Positions 43,650-54,800 of a stretch of 64,000 bases of DNA are shown here, in pieces. This DNA is from Mesorhizobium sp. M1B.F.Ca.ET.045.04.1.1 (GTDB lineage: Bacteria > Pseudomonadota > Alphaproteobacteria > Rhizobiales > Rhizobiaceae), in NCBI RefSeq assembly GCF_003952465.1, contig NZ_CP034448.1:4379001-4443000 (forward strand), in the 5' to 3' direction. Position 1 is the first letter of the stretch; each line of letters opens with the position of its first letter. Under the pieces are notes generated by a model. The model saw only the letters and a program-made list of their open reading frames with translations. It searched no databases and had not been told where the DNA came from. Position numbers and translations under genes: made by a program.

Positions 43650-46600
43650 TCACCGTTCATTTTGAGTAGCCTTAACCATCAATGGAATATCTGCAACAAA
43701 ATTTGGACCGGTTTCTCCAACTTTCTCTCCAATCTTGCTGGCACGTGCGATTTCTCTACCCTCTCGCACAACGACCGAATAATTGTCCTCGTCGGTGAAA
43801 TTGTTGACCGTGAACAGGCACGTCCAACTGTAGCCGTCTCGAAGGGGTCTAAACAACCCAATGGAAGAGCTGTCGCTATCGCTGATCGACCACGTCGAGC
43901 ACACCGCCGGCTGCCTATCCTTGTCCGTGACGATTTCCTCTTGATCGATACCGTTGATCTTCCAGCGGTGGATCAGTTCGACAACCATGTGCGGGCGAAC
44001 TGGTTGACGATCCCGCGCTTCAGTTTGCCAGATGGCAGATGGACCATCGACAATGACAGTGACATCGGTGAACCCGTCGGCGCGACGGTGACAGGTTGCT
44101 GTAGCTCGCCGTCCGGGCAGCGGCTTTACCCACTCTAAGACCGGCGTCGAAACACGAAGTCGCACCGGCTCCGTACCCTCTAGCGGGACATCATCCTCCC
44201 TGGCATTCGCTTGATATCGTACAAGACCCAGTCTGACGCGTGGGAAAGACAGTGGATCGGTTCTAAGGGCGACATTGAAGTACCAGAGTTCTTCGACGGG
44301 ATCGAAGCGGGGTTCAAAAGCCTGCAATGCAACGGCAAGGTATGTGGAAGGCGGTTGGTCTGTCGATTGAGCAATCCCGGAAGGCGAGCCAGACCCAGCG
44401 CCACCCTCGCTTGGCTGGGTTGGAGTAGAAGCAGCGGCAGGAGGTGCGCTGTCCTTGGATGGATCGTGTGGGGCCCAGTTCTGGTCTGATACCGGCACCG
44501 GCATGTAGGCACGAGGGACGCGGACGCCGTCTGGAGAAAGTCTCGCTGGGTCTACCAGCGGACCAGTTGGGTAATCCTTGGTGGCAACTGTTTCGCCCGT
44601 TAATGGGTCAGCTCCCCACCTCGTAACATACCTTCCTCCCGGACCAAGATCTTCGTCATAGAACTCTGGCCCCTCTGCCGAGCCGCGAGAAGAAGTAAAT
44701 AATAGCGGGTTGCCTTCATCATCCTTCTCAACTCCTTGAGAAAAAAGGCCTGGCGGCCAGAAGACGAGTGCCAACTTCTCGCCCTCACCTGAACTAAAAA
44801 ATGGACGAGAATGATAGACAGTCAGGATCGTAGCTTGTTCAATCCCAACGGTGAATGAAGTGGGTCCAGTCGTCGGCTCCAGTGCTTTGACTGACAAGGC
44901 TACGCTGACGTGGTCGATGACCGGGGGTGCTGGCCGCGTGGTGGACGGCAACCAAACCTGAAATGAATCTCCCTTCCTCGGCCATTTCTCGACCGGCTTG
45001 TCCGACTGTTGGCTGGATTCGAGAAGCAGGCCGTCGTGTCGGTTGATAGGGATGGCCCTCATCCATAGTCGACGCGCCCCAGTCCCACTGAAAACCGAAG
45101 GAAGGGCTGCGCGTAAGGCTTTTCCATAAGGATGAGCATCTCCCCAGGCGGCTGCCATTAGGTCTTCAAGCAAATACTTACGCATCCCTGCACGACCGTC
45201 CGTCGGCAGTGGTAGTCCATCCAATTTGAGGGCGACTACCCTCTTGATAGGAAATTCAATGCTTTGGTCTTTGCCGATCTTGAACCCATAAAACCGGGGA
45301 TCCTCGAGATCAAAATTCTCAGGCCATTGGTTGTTGAGCCGCTGGCTAGGCGTGCGTCCCGTACCTGGGTCGAGTGCGTCTCCGAAAGGTGCCGAACAGG
45401 CCACTTCGATATTGAGACCCGCCGTGCTCGCCGGGTCGAAATTAATTTCCCCGCCAATCAAGACATTCGTTGCGCCTTCCTGATTGCTGCCAAGACCCCA
45501 ATCCGTGATTGGGGTCCTGGTTAGAAAGTCCGCCGGGGTCTCCGAGGCGACCGACGGTGCTGCGTGGGATGGATCGGCGGGTGTCGAGCCGTCTCCCGGG
45601 CTGCCGCCACTGAATATCCGGCGGGTCACCGAAAGCCGGTCACCAAATCGCGGCTTTGGAATGAGTTTATTGTCGACCGCATGGTTCAGACGCATCGTCT
45701 GCGGCGTCGAGAGTGCCGCTATGGGACGTAGGAGCAACTCACGATAGACAAGGCCAGCCAGCATACGGATGGTCTGTCTTGGCGGCGCTGCGAGACCGCC
45801 AGCACCGGAGCACGCATTCATGCTTGCCTTGGCAATCTCATCGGCGCCAAGTTTAACGTCCAGCAGTCTCTGAAGGGCTGCGACGCAAGCAGAATGCGGA
45901 TCGCCCGTGAACCCAACATCGCCCGATCCATCGTTCAAAGCGAGCACGCCCGCTGCTTCAATAGCGTCAAACCACTCGGCCAGTTGATTGATTGTGGGAC
46001 ATAGCCAGGCCTGCAGAAGAAGACTCTCTCCGGGACACAGGTGAACCTCCACGGCCTGTACTTGGACGGCACCATGTTGGGCCTTTGACACGAGCTTCTC
46101 GTTGCCGATCAGCCAGCGGGGTCCAAGCGCCACGATCCTAGGCTTTTTCTGACCCCTCAAGGCCGGAGCCGTCTCGGCTTTTAGTTCGATATGAACGGGA
46201 AGAATATCCGGCCACTTGGGGTTGTCTGGCTGTCCGGTATCTGGCCAGGTACTTGCTCCTACCGTAATGGGCAAAGGCGGCTCGACGAACGGGAGTTCGG
46301 CCAAACCAGTCTCGGCCTGAAGTTTGAGGCCAAGCATGAGAATACTCGCTGCCGGATCCGGATAATACAAAGGCCGTTTGGAGTCTTCGAACCCCGCCCG
46401 ACCGACCCGAACGCGGCTTGGCAGATTGTCGTCACGCTTGCCGAGTAGGGAGAGGCCCCTCAGTCCTTGACTTGGAACGGTCACATTGGGGCCGAGATCG
46501 CGTAGAACGTCGTGCAGAGTTGCGAACTGTAAAGGAACGGGGGGCGGCACGATCAGGCGCCGGCTGCGTACTACATCTGCCTTCCCGTCGGAAGTGGTCC

Positions 46601-48866
46601 GGACATACATGTCGGCCCCTCGCTGCGGTGGCTTCAGTTTGTCAAGTTCGCGGACGTCGCTTTCCAGGATGAGCACCATAGGCGCGTTCAGGCGCTCATG
46701 GCGCAAAAAGCGCCGGCCGCCCTCGTCCGTGACAGGAGGGAGCGCCAACTTACGATTTTTGTCGACAATATTACCAACTTGGTGGGTAGGAACGCTTCCG
46801 CCTCCGTCAAAAACGGGAGCGACGACAGCAAAGTACGGCCATCCAAAGCGCAGCGCTGGGCTCAAAAACTCTGACGGGTTGCCATTGCGGCTGCTGGGAG
46901 CGCTGAAGTGTCGGGTGACGTCTAATTCTTGGACGACCGTAATTTTCTTCTTGGTGATAACCCGGCCGTCTATGCCCACTTCCGGTGGTGAAACACCGGC
47001 TGGTTCGCTTCCCCACAAAGCAATGGTGTTGTCAACAATGATCTTGATCGCTTGCTTAGTGGCGGGGTCGCTATCATCGCCATCATCGCTTTGCTGTGTC
47101 TGCACTGGCATAGTACTGTCAAGGCACATCTGTACTGCGGATACGGTGGTGACCGCATCGAGCTCGATCCGACGCTGCGCGCCGGAAAAATGAAATCGCC
47201 GTGCCAATTCCTTTTCGACCCAATCCTTCGGGTAACCTGCGGAGGGGTCCTCGAAACGAACAATCCGGTAATTTGGACTCCGCCACAGCACGCCCTGTTT
47301 CGTCTTCAGGCCAATCATCAACCGGTCGCCCACTTTCAAGGCATCAGCGTCCTGAACGGCGACGATTTGGCGCTCATTGCTGGATGCGAGCGCTTGCGCG
47401 GCGCAACTGTCTGGCATCTCGACGATTCGGAAGCCCCCGTTGTGCAGGACAGGAACACCATCGCTAGCCGGGGCGATTGCAGCTCCCTCGTCAGCACCGC
47501 GTGCGGCGTGATTGATGTTGCTCTCAGTTGCAAGTGGAGGATCAATAGTAATTATGTCATATCGGGGATGGGGCGCATCCCAGTCGCTAAGGTTGCGCAG
47601 TCCCATTTTGATCGATGCTGATTTTTGTCCGCCAACCTCGTCCCACGAAGCTGGCAAGAACTGGGGTTGCGAATCACTGGGATCTGGCTGGTATCGTGCC
47701 AAAGTCCAGCTGAAGCGCTCGTCGGTAACGGGGGCGAGAATAACAAATGGGGATTCAGCTGACCTGGCCGGTCGCAATTTCGCCAGTGCCGCTCGGATCT
47801 TCTGATTTTCGATATGAAGATCAAAAGCAAAGCCGAATAGCCGCTGCAGCGTCGGCAGGCTAAGCAGAGCGCCGAGCCGACGCTGAACAATAGCCAACTC
47901 CTGCTCTGGCGTGGCGCAGAACAGCGATTCGCTTCCATCAGGCGTCGTTAAATGATGCGCCGCATAAACCTGTTCAACGAGGTCTGCGGCCACCTGACCT
48001 CCGGTGAGGACTGCATTCGCGATGGTGCGCGACGCCGGCCAGTAATTTTGGCTTGCGTCGCCTGCCAGCAATGCGGCCGTCCTCTCGCGATAGGGCGCCA
48101 ACCAGTATTCGTTGTCTTCAGGGGAAGCCATCCGGGTCGAGGCAAAGCCGATGCTAGGATCGAGGCTCGCAACTCTGGTCTGCGGCGGCTGACGGTACCA
48201 CGGTCTATTCACGCTGGCTTCTTTAGCGCGCTCTCGGCTTGCTAGCGGGGATGCTGGTCGCGCCAGAGCATCCAGCACCATTTTCCCGCGGGACAACGAA
48301 AAGGCGAGGGCGGCCGCGTGATGCGGTGTAGGCAGCACCGCGCTCGGCTTGGCACCCGGGGCCGGTTTGATTGCCTCGACCAGCAAATGCCAGAATGAAC
48401 GGTCGCCGGCTGTAGACTCGGGGTTCATTGTCGATTGCCAGAACCGGTCGATCTTCATGGAAGTGGCTTTATCTAGACCCCAGTGGACATGGGCGTCGAT
48501 CTCTTCTGCACCTATGACGCCGGCGAAGCTTTCGATCTCGGCCGCAGTCGTGTCCTTCGATAGCCCATCCGGGATCGGTAGTATCCGTACCTTCGTTTTC
48601 ATCCGGTCGGGGCCGGATGGGGCAAAATGCTTCTCGACTATTCTGGAGGGCCAGACCGCTGGGTCGACATCAGCGTTCTGAATTGTTGCGTCCGTAGGCG
48701 CCACCGGGCGCGCCACAAGCGTGGCGCGTGCATAACGAGTGTCCGACACTTCGACAAATCCGTCCGCGACCACACAGCTGGCAACCGCTACCGTTGCTCC
48801 AGAGGCAACGCCAGAAGGGATGTCTACGTCAGTGTCGGGCTCAGTCGAGATCGGAAGGTCGCTCAT
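43650..48866 (-). CDS. Giant hypothetical protein, 1738 aa, coupled to the exported 2579-aa protein
   Basis: One intact frame. No signal peptide at the N-terminus (MSDLPISTEPDTDVDIPSGV) and no membrane helices, so it is cytoplasmic or exported by another route. Mostly beta-type sequence with Pro/Ser/Gly-rich linkers near residues 1085-1110 (SPGDGSTPADPSHAAPSVAS) and 1475-1510 (PPAAASTPTQPSEGGAGSGS), and a C-terminal segment that reads like a beta-sandwich (YSWTCLFTVNNFTDEDNYSV). It begins inside the stop codon of the upstream giant gene (ATGA at 48863-48866), so the two are made in linked amounts. No known domain recognised. Confidence 0.75.
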   Translation of the reverse strand: MSDLPISTEPDTDVDIPSGVASGATVAVASCVVADGFVEVSDTRYARATLVARPVAPTDATIQNADVDPAVWPSRIVEKHFAPSGPDRMKTKVRILPIPDGLSKDTTAAEIESFAGVIGAEEIDAHVHWGLDKATSMKIDRFWQSTMNPESTAGDRSFWHLLVEAIKPAPGAKPSAVLPTPHHAAALAFSLSRGKMVLDALARPASPLASRERAKEASVNRPWYRQPPQTRVASLDPSIGFASTRMASPEDNEYWLAPYRERTAALLAGDASQNYWPASRTIANAVLTGGQVAADLVEQVYAAHHLTTPDGSESLFCATPEQELAIVQRRLGALLSLPTLQRLFGFAFDLHIENQKIRAALAKLRPARSAESPFVILAPVTDERFSWTLARYQPDPSDSQPQFLPASWDEVGGQKSASIKMGLRNLSDWDAPHPRYDIITIDPPLATESNINHAARGADEGAAIAPASDGVPVLHNGGFRIVEMPDSCAAQALASSNERQIVAVQDADALKVGDRLMIGLKTKQGVLWRSPNYRIVRFEDPSAGYPKDWVEKELARRFHFSGAQRRIELDAVTTVSAVQMCLDSTMPVQTQQSDDGDDSDPATKQAIKIIVDNTIALWGSEPAGVSPPEVGIDGRVITKKKITVVQELDVTRHFSAPSSRNGNPSEFLSPALRFGWPYFAVVAPVFDGGGSVPTHQVGNIVDKNRKLALPPVTDEGGRRFLRHERLNAPMVLILESDVRELDKLKPPQRGADMYVRTTSDGKADVVRSRRLIVPPPVPLQFATLHDVLRDLGPNVTVPSQGLRGLSLLGKRDDNLPSRVRVGRAGFEDSKRPLYYPDPAASILMLGLKLQAETGLAELPFVEPPLPITVGASTWPDTGQPDNPKWPDILPVHIELKAETAPALRGQKKPRIVALGPRWLIGNEKLVSKAQHGAVQVQAVEVHLCPGESLLLQAWLCPTINQLAEWFDAIEAAGVLALNDGSGDVGFTGDPHSACVAALQRLLDVKLGADEIAKASMNACSGAGGLAAPPRQTIRMLAGLVYRELLLRPIAALSTPQTMRLNHAVDNKLIPKPRFGDRLSVTRRIFSGGSPGDGSTPADPSHAAPSVASETPADFLTRTPITDWGLGSNQEGATNVLIGGEINFDPASTAGLNIEVACSAPFGDALDPGTGRTPSQRLNNQWPENFDLEDPRFYGFKIGKDQSIEFPIKRVVALKLDGLPLPTDGRAGMRKYLLEDLMAAAWGDAHPYGKALRAALPSVFSGTGARRLWMRAIPINRHDGLLLESSQQSDKPVEKWPRKGDSFQVWLPSTTRPAPPVIDHVSVALSVKALEPTTGPTSFTVGIEQATILTVYHSRPFFSSGEGEKLALVFWPPGLFSQGVEKDDEGNPLLFTSSRGSAEGPEFYDEDLGPGGRYVTRWGADPLTGETVATKDYPTGPLVDPARLSPDGVRVPRAYMPVPVSDQNWAPHDPSKDSAPPAAASTPTQPSEGGAGSGSPSGIAQSTDQPPSTYLAVALQAFEPRFDPVEELWYFNVALRTDPLSFPRVRLGLVRYQANAREDDVPLEGTEPVRLRVSTPVLEWVKPLPGRRATATCHRRADGFTDVTVIVDGPSAIWQTEARDRQPVRPHMVVELIHRWKINGIDQEEIVTDKDRQPAVCSTWSISDSDSSSIGLFRPLRDGYSWTCLFTVNNFTDEDNYSVVVREGREIARASKIGEKVGETGPNFVADIPLMVKATQNER

Positions 48867-51800
48867 ATCTCAAACTCAGGTTGAAACTGCGGGTCAAATT
48901 GTGCGGCGAAGATCGACCATGTCTCGCCGGGACTGTAACTCTCCGTCCAAATCTCGGCGCTCTGTTCAAAGGGATAGCAATCAGGAAGGAAACCATTGAG
49001 AGCTGCCAGCCGCGTACCACTAGGCAAGGTATTGAACGCGGCCTGCTGCCCGCCGCCGCCGAAGCCCGCCTGCATCGTTCGTGCCACCCGAATCGTGTAG
49101 TGCACTTTTGCGAAGGACACGGAGAAAGTGAACGTCAGCTGTGCCTCGCCCTGGACAGAGCTGTCACCGTCAGTTTTCCTAAGACGCAACGTGAATGCAG
49201 CGCTAATACCAAAACAGGCAATGTGCGCACAAAAGCCCGCGGAAAATAAGGCGGCAAACGTGCAGCCGTTGCCCTTCTCGGTGCGAACATAGGCACCGGT
49301 GGTCACGTAAGCTGTGCCCTGCAATGGACCATAGCCCAGTGAAGCGATCCCACCGAATTCGAAGCTTGCTTCGAACAGTTCGATGCCCTGAGCGCTGGCC
49401 TCGAAACCCATGAACCCGGATCCACCATAGATTCCAACGGAAATCATGAACGGGGAATCGAGAGAGCCCAGAGCCATACGCAGGCGAGCAGCTCCTGATG
49501 TGAATGGGAGAATGACCGCGCCCGCAAAATGGATGTTCGTGAATGTCACGCCAAGCGTGATGACGGGAATAGCGATACGGTAACCTGCCTCGATGGCGGG
49601 GCTGTCTATGTGGATGATCGAATAAGGTCCGTCGCCGTCCCCTCCAAATCCGAGCGAGCTACTCAGTTCAGCCAGGAAAGACAACTTGTCGCCGAACTGA
49701 ATATCCTCTGCGCCGAGTCGAGCTGTCACATCGCCGCGGCCGTCTTTCGGGCCCTTAATGTACCTAAGACCGTCACGGAAACTGAACGTCATGATCGAAA
49801 GAATTTCGAGCTCGAAGGGCGACACGATGCCCTTCAAGTCGGTTTCGGGAGCCCCTCCATTGAGAAGATCAACGGTAGCAGTGGTATCGAGGGTGAGGGT
49901 GCCCTCGCCACCTATCGGACGAAAGGTGCCGATCCCGACGGATGTTGTTGAAAGCGGCAGCGACAGCTTGCTCTTCAGCGTTCGGCGGGTAGGGATCGCC
50001 CGCGCGAGGGCATCGAGGATCGTTTGTCGAAGTTGTTCGACATCAAACACTCTCAGAATGGCGGCACGCACGCCAAGCCTTGCGAAATGATCGACGTGGT
50101 ACAGAAGTTTCTGTGGCGCAGACTTTCCATCCGCCCAGCGTTTGAGAATTGAAACCAGTGTATCCTTTGTACCCGCGTTCAACTCGTCCCGCTCGTCAGT
50201 GAGAGCATCTTTCTGCGGGCTGCAGACATTGGACTGACCACGCACCAGAAAGATGTAGTCGCGCCAGTCGTCGAGGCATCCGTCGTTTCCAACGAGTTCC
50301 TGCGTCGGTTGCCCAAAGAGATCTTTAGTGAGCTTCATTCCGTCATCGCCGAGTGCGTCTTGCACGGCTTGATAGGCTTTTCCTCGGGTCTCTATCAGGG
50401 TGTCATAGAAGACCCCAATTCCGTTGAGCACTCCTTTGGTGTAATTATTCAGCTGTGGCTCAATCTCTTTCAGCTGCCTTCCGGACGCCGACCGGATAGC
50501 ACCATCTAGAAGCTGTTTTTCAAGTTTCGCGAGTGCACGAGTGTCGATGGCGCTGACGGATGCAATGAAGTCGACGGCCCGCTTCTGGGCACTGGCTGCA
50601 TCGCCCGTCGAGGGATTCGGCCAGGTGGCGAGCCTATCTTGGAAGTCTTTGCCGATTTTCTTCAGTTCTGCGTCGAGATCCGTGTATACCCTGACGAGAT
50701 CTGGATCCTTCGCGATAAGGGAACGTGCACTGGCCCAATCTTGCTGACCCGCATGCAGGGCGAAAAGCACCACAAAGTTAATCGCATCACTGATTGTCGA
50801 TTTGACGACGCTTTCGATCTGGTCGCGAACCTGTTGCGACAAGGCGGTAATGGTCCCATTGGCCTCCGGCCAGAGTGCTGGAAGAGGTGCATTGGGAAAT
50901 TTGTTTGCGACACTGATCCAAGCGGCCAGCAAGTTCATCCGAGCCGCACGTAGTCTGGCAACTGCCCTCGCGGTTTCGATACCGAATTGAACGCAGCTTC
51001 CAGAACTGGTGGCGTCGTCGACGGTCTTCCGAACAGCCGAAGCGGCCGCCAAAAAAACCTTCAGGTCGTCGATAACCTGGGTACTGAGTGCGTTTAGCCA
51101 GCCGTCCAGAAACGCTTTAAGTTTTGTAAGGTAGTCAATCGATGGCTGGGCGACAGGCCCGAAGTTGCTGATCGCGGCAGCAACGTCGTTGCGGAGTTTG
51201 TCGATGTCGGTGCGGGCTTGCGTCAGCGTCTTGGCGGCGTTGTCTGCTATCCCGCTGTCGAATTTGGGGACGGCTGCTTGAAGGAGGTCATTGATAGCAG
51301 CAACGCTTTCGTTGCAAATTGTCAGATCAAGGCTGGCAAGGGTATGGAACTTCTCATAGAGGGCTTGCGCCTTGTCAACAGCATCACTCGCCCATTTCAT
51401 CGCGTCTATTAAGGAAGAAAACTGGAAATCCTTCACCTGCTGTCGGAGTATCGCAAGCAGGTCATTTACCATCGGGTAGAGTGGGCCCTCAACCAATACG
51501 TCTTCGAGCTTCCCGGCGTTCGGCGGCGGCCCGAGTTCTTTGATTTTCTCGACGATCGCGGCGAACGGTTGCTTGTTTGGGTCGCACCATACACTCGGCA
51601 ATGCAACGGCACTCTTGATTGCTGACGCGAGTTCCCCGGACTGATCAGGATCGGTGAATGTCACCATTCCGTCCGGAATCTTCGCTGCCGTTTCAGCGAC
51701 GAGTGTCGCAAGCTGAAGTTGAACGTCATTCCAGGGCGCGAACCGGTTCTGGAAAATATCGACGATCTTCCCCTGGCTGTCGACAAAGTAGGCGCGCAAT

Positions 51801-54800
51801 CGCTCGGCGATATTGCCAATCGGGGTTCGTGCTATTGCATCAAGTTCTTTGGCGACCTGCTGTCCAAGAGCCCAGATTTGAGTCGCGATTTCGATCTCCT
51901 CCTCTGTGGTCAGAGGTGGCAAGCCCTGAACCGGAGACGCCCTGTCCAGCACACAGTCGAGTTCGGCAAGAGTCGCCGAAAAATTTGGGAAGATGACATC
52001 ACCGGCCTTGGCCTTGAGCTGAGCAACCAGATCCTTCACCGGTTGGCGAAGCGCGTTGGTAACCTCAATGAACGCCTGGTCAGAGAAGTTCGTTATCTCT
52101 TCCAGGGCCGGAATATTGCTTGACGAGATCTCGTCGCCTGCGATTGCAATGATGAAATCGCGCAGCTTTAGAAGGCCCAGGAATGTGGCATTTTCGGCTA
52201 GTTGCCCGACCGCCAGATCCTTGTTCAGAACGGTGTCTGGATCCCTCGATGACCGTTCGCAACCAGGACGAACTGGGATAGCAGGCTGCACCGAGGCAAT
52301 TTTTGACAATAGTCCTGACAGCGCCCCGGTCTTCTGATAGTCCAGCATGAGACTGCCGGCCTTCTGAGGAGGCGTCGCCGGCGTGCATGCCGTGCAGGTA
52401 GGAATGGGTGGGCCTGCGAGACCGAAGCGCCGATTAAGTCCGCAAATCTCCACCGCCTTTCGCGCGACAGTACCACCCTGGTCCCCATGTGGCCCCATAT
52501 CGAGCATGACACGAGGATTGTTGTTTACCACTAGATAAGTGTCAGGGTCAGCGATGTGGCATTCTATAGGAGGGGTGAAGCCGTAACTCACATAGTCACA
52601 GGCGTATGAGACTTGCAGAGCTGGAGCCGTCGATCCGGTAAGGCCCTGGATCTGCTGTGGACGCACCTGCGCCGAAAGCATTTGCGGATAGAAAGGCGGT
52701 TGCTCTGCAGCGAGCAAGGCAGCGTCGAGGTTGAACGAGGTCGCCCCACCGACGGCCTCAATGTCCTGCCAATCGGTCGCAAAGGTGCATTGCCCCTTGC
52801 GCTGTTCTTCCGCATAGGCGCGCATTGCGCCGAAATGGTTGACCCGCTTCCAGTCTTTCGGTTTGTCGCTATCGTTACTCTTGCCGCCCTTATAGTAGTC
52901 GCATAGGGCCCTCATCGTGGCTGGGTCACTTGCTGCCCGATGATCCGCAAACATCAGCGGCATCGAGATTGGAGTTGCTTCTCCATCTACTTGCATGCGG
53001 AAACGGACCGTTCCCTTGGTTCCTTTCTCGGTGCGAGGCCAAAAGACAATTCCAACGAGGCGACCAGGCAATGCTTCTCCTGGCTTTGCGCTGGAGTCTA
53101 TCCACCCGCGAACTGCGCCATGCGGACCTGCGACCAGAGGTTGTTGAAGTACGTCGCTGATCGCCGCCGCGCGTTCCTGTAAAGTGCCGGTGAAATTCTG
53201 TTCAGGGGGCTGTTTGTCGTCGGCGGGATCGACCAGGTCGGGCGTACGGAGCGTCAGGAGCTTGACCTCGCGCGCCTGGTAATCGCGCGCATCATGTAGC
53301 TGTCCGACGGCTGGATATTGTTGCGATGCGCGAGTCACTTCAATGTAGATTCGTGTTGCTTGCTCTACCGAGTAGCCGGCTGAGGGTCGCAAAGGATCTA
53401 TCGGCCGCAGTCGCGGCTCAGTAACTTTCACCAACGAGGCCTTGTGTCCGAGAGGAAACAGGTACCCTGCGCGCACAACAACAGTGATGGAATCGCTGCC
53501 GTCACTGATCAAAGTGCGCCAGCGCTGCAAGCTGAAGCTGTCGTAAAGTGGGAGACCATTCTTCCTCCGGACTGCTGTGACCAGGGGGAAGGTCGTGTCC
53601 AGATCAAGCATCGCGCCGGTCGATCCGAGGGCAAGGCGCCGAGTCTGGAGGGGCACGGGCATGAACACCGCTGGCTCACTCGCGGCATCTGTAACATAGC
53701 GATCAGGCGCCTTTATTTGACTACTCTTACTCTGGTCGTTGGCCGCAATAACAGGTAGGCCATATATTGATGAAAGCGCGACCAGCTCCGCTCTATCCGC
53801 CGGACTCATCGCTGTTCGGTAGGGTTTGTTGTCGTCCGGCGCGGTCCATATGTCGGACGGCCCGCTCCCTTTATTCGTTTCGTCGAATCTTCTTATGACT
53901 TGGTCAAATTCGTCCGACCAAATAGCTCTAAGCGACGGAGCCCTTTGAGCTTCGATCAGGCGAGCCTGCCATACCGGCTTGGCTAGGCCCGCAGACAGAG
54001 CAGCGACAGTGTCTGGCAGGTTCCTTCTCGGCGTGATCCAGCGGGCATCCTGTGCCGGAGACAGTGTGAGCCCCGTTGGAACCTCCAGAGCCGTATCATG
54101 TTCTTGCGGAGGGATCAGCGTTTTGACAATTTCGTTCATGCGCTGCTGGCCGGAAGCAGGCTGTCCCCAGGATATTCCTTGTTCCTTCAATATGATTTCC
54201 GGATTGCTTTCGGGGACCGGCGCATATTTCTTGTCCTTAGTCTCCTTATATTGGCGCTTGGCACGTTGAACGACCCTAAGCTCGTACGAAGCCCAATTCG
54301 TTAGACTGTCGACATTCAGCTGAATGGGGTCATCGCCGACGGCAAAGGCAACCCGTGACGGATCGGATATCCACGCCTGAACAGGCCGGCGGAAGGCCTC
54401 TTTCGCTTTCTCGGCTTCCTCATCGTTGTGGGCCGTGTCCAAGGTGGCGACCAACTCGGCTTCGACGAGGTTCCGAACTGCTATCTTCATCTGTGGGATG
54501 TTGACCACAGGAGCGGTCCGACCTGCGAAGATAAAGTCCTTATCTTGTTGGGTGAATGGCCATTGAGGGAGCAATACAAACTGCGATTCAAGCGGTGGAT
54601 TACTTGCATTTCCTGGGGGAAACGCTCTCTTCTTGACTTCGGCAAAATCGTCCGACCGTCGGCCGGCCTCGTTGATCAGCTTCTTAAAGTCGTCGAGATG
54701 CTCGTCTTCAGGGGGCGATTGGCGTTCGCCGCGATCCAAACTCTCCAACCAGGCCCTTGCTTCGCCTCGGCCAAGTGGAAAAGCGGGAAGTGCGAGTGAG

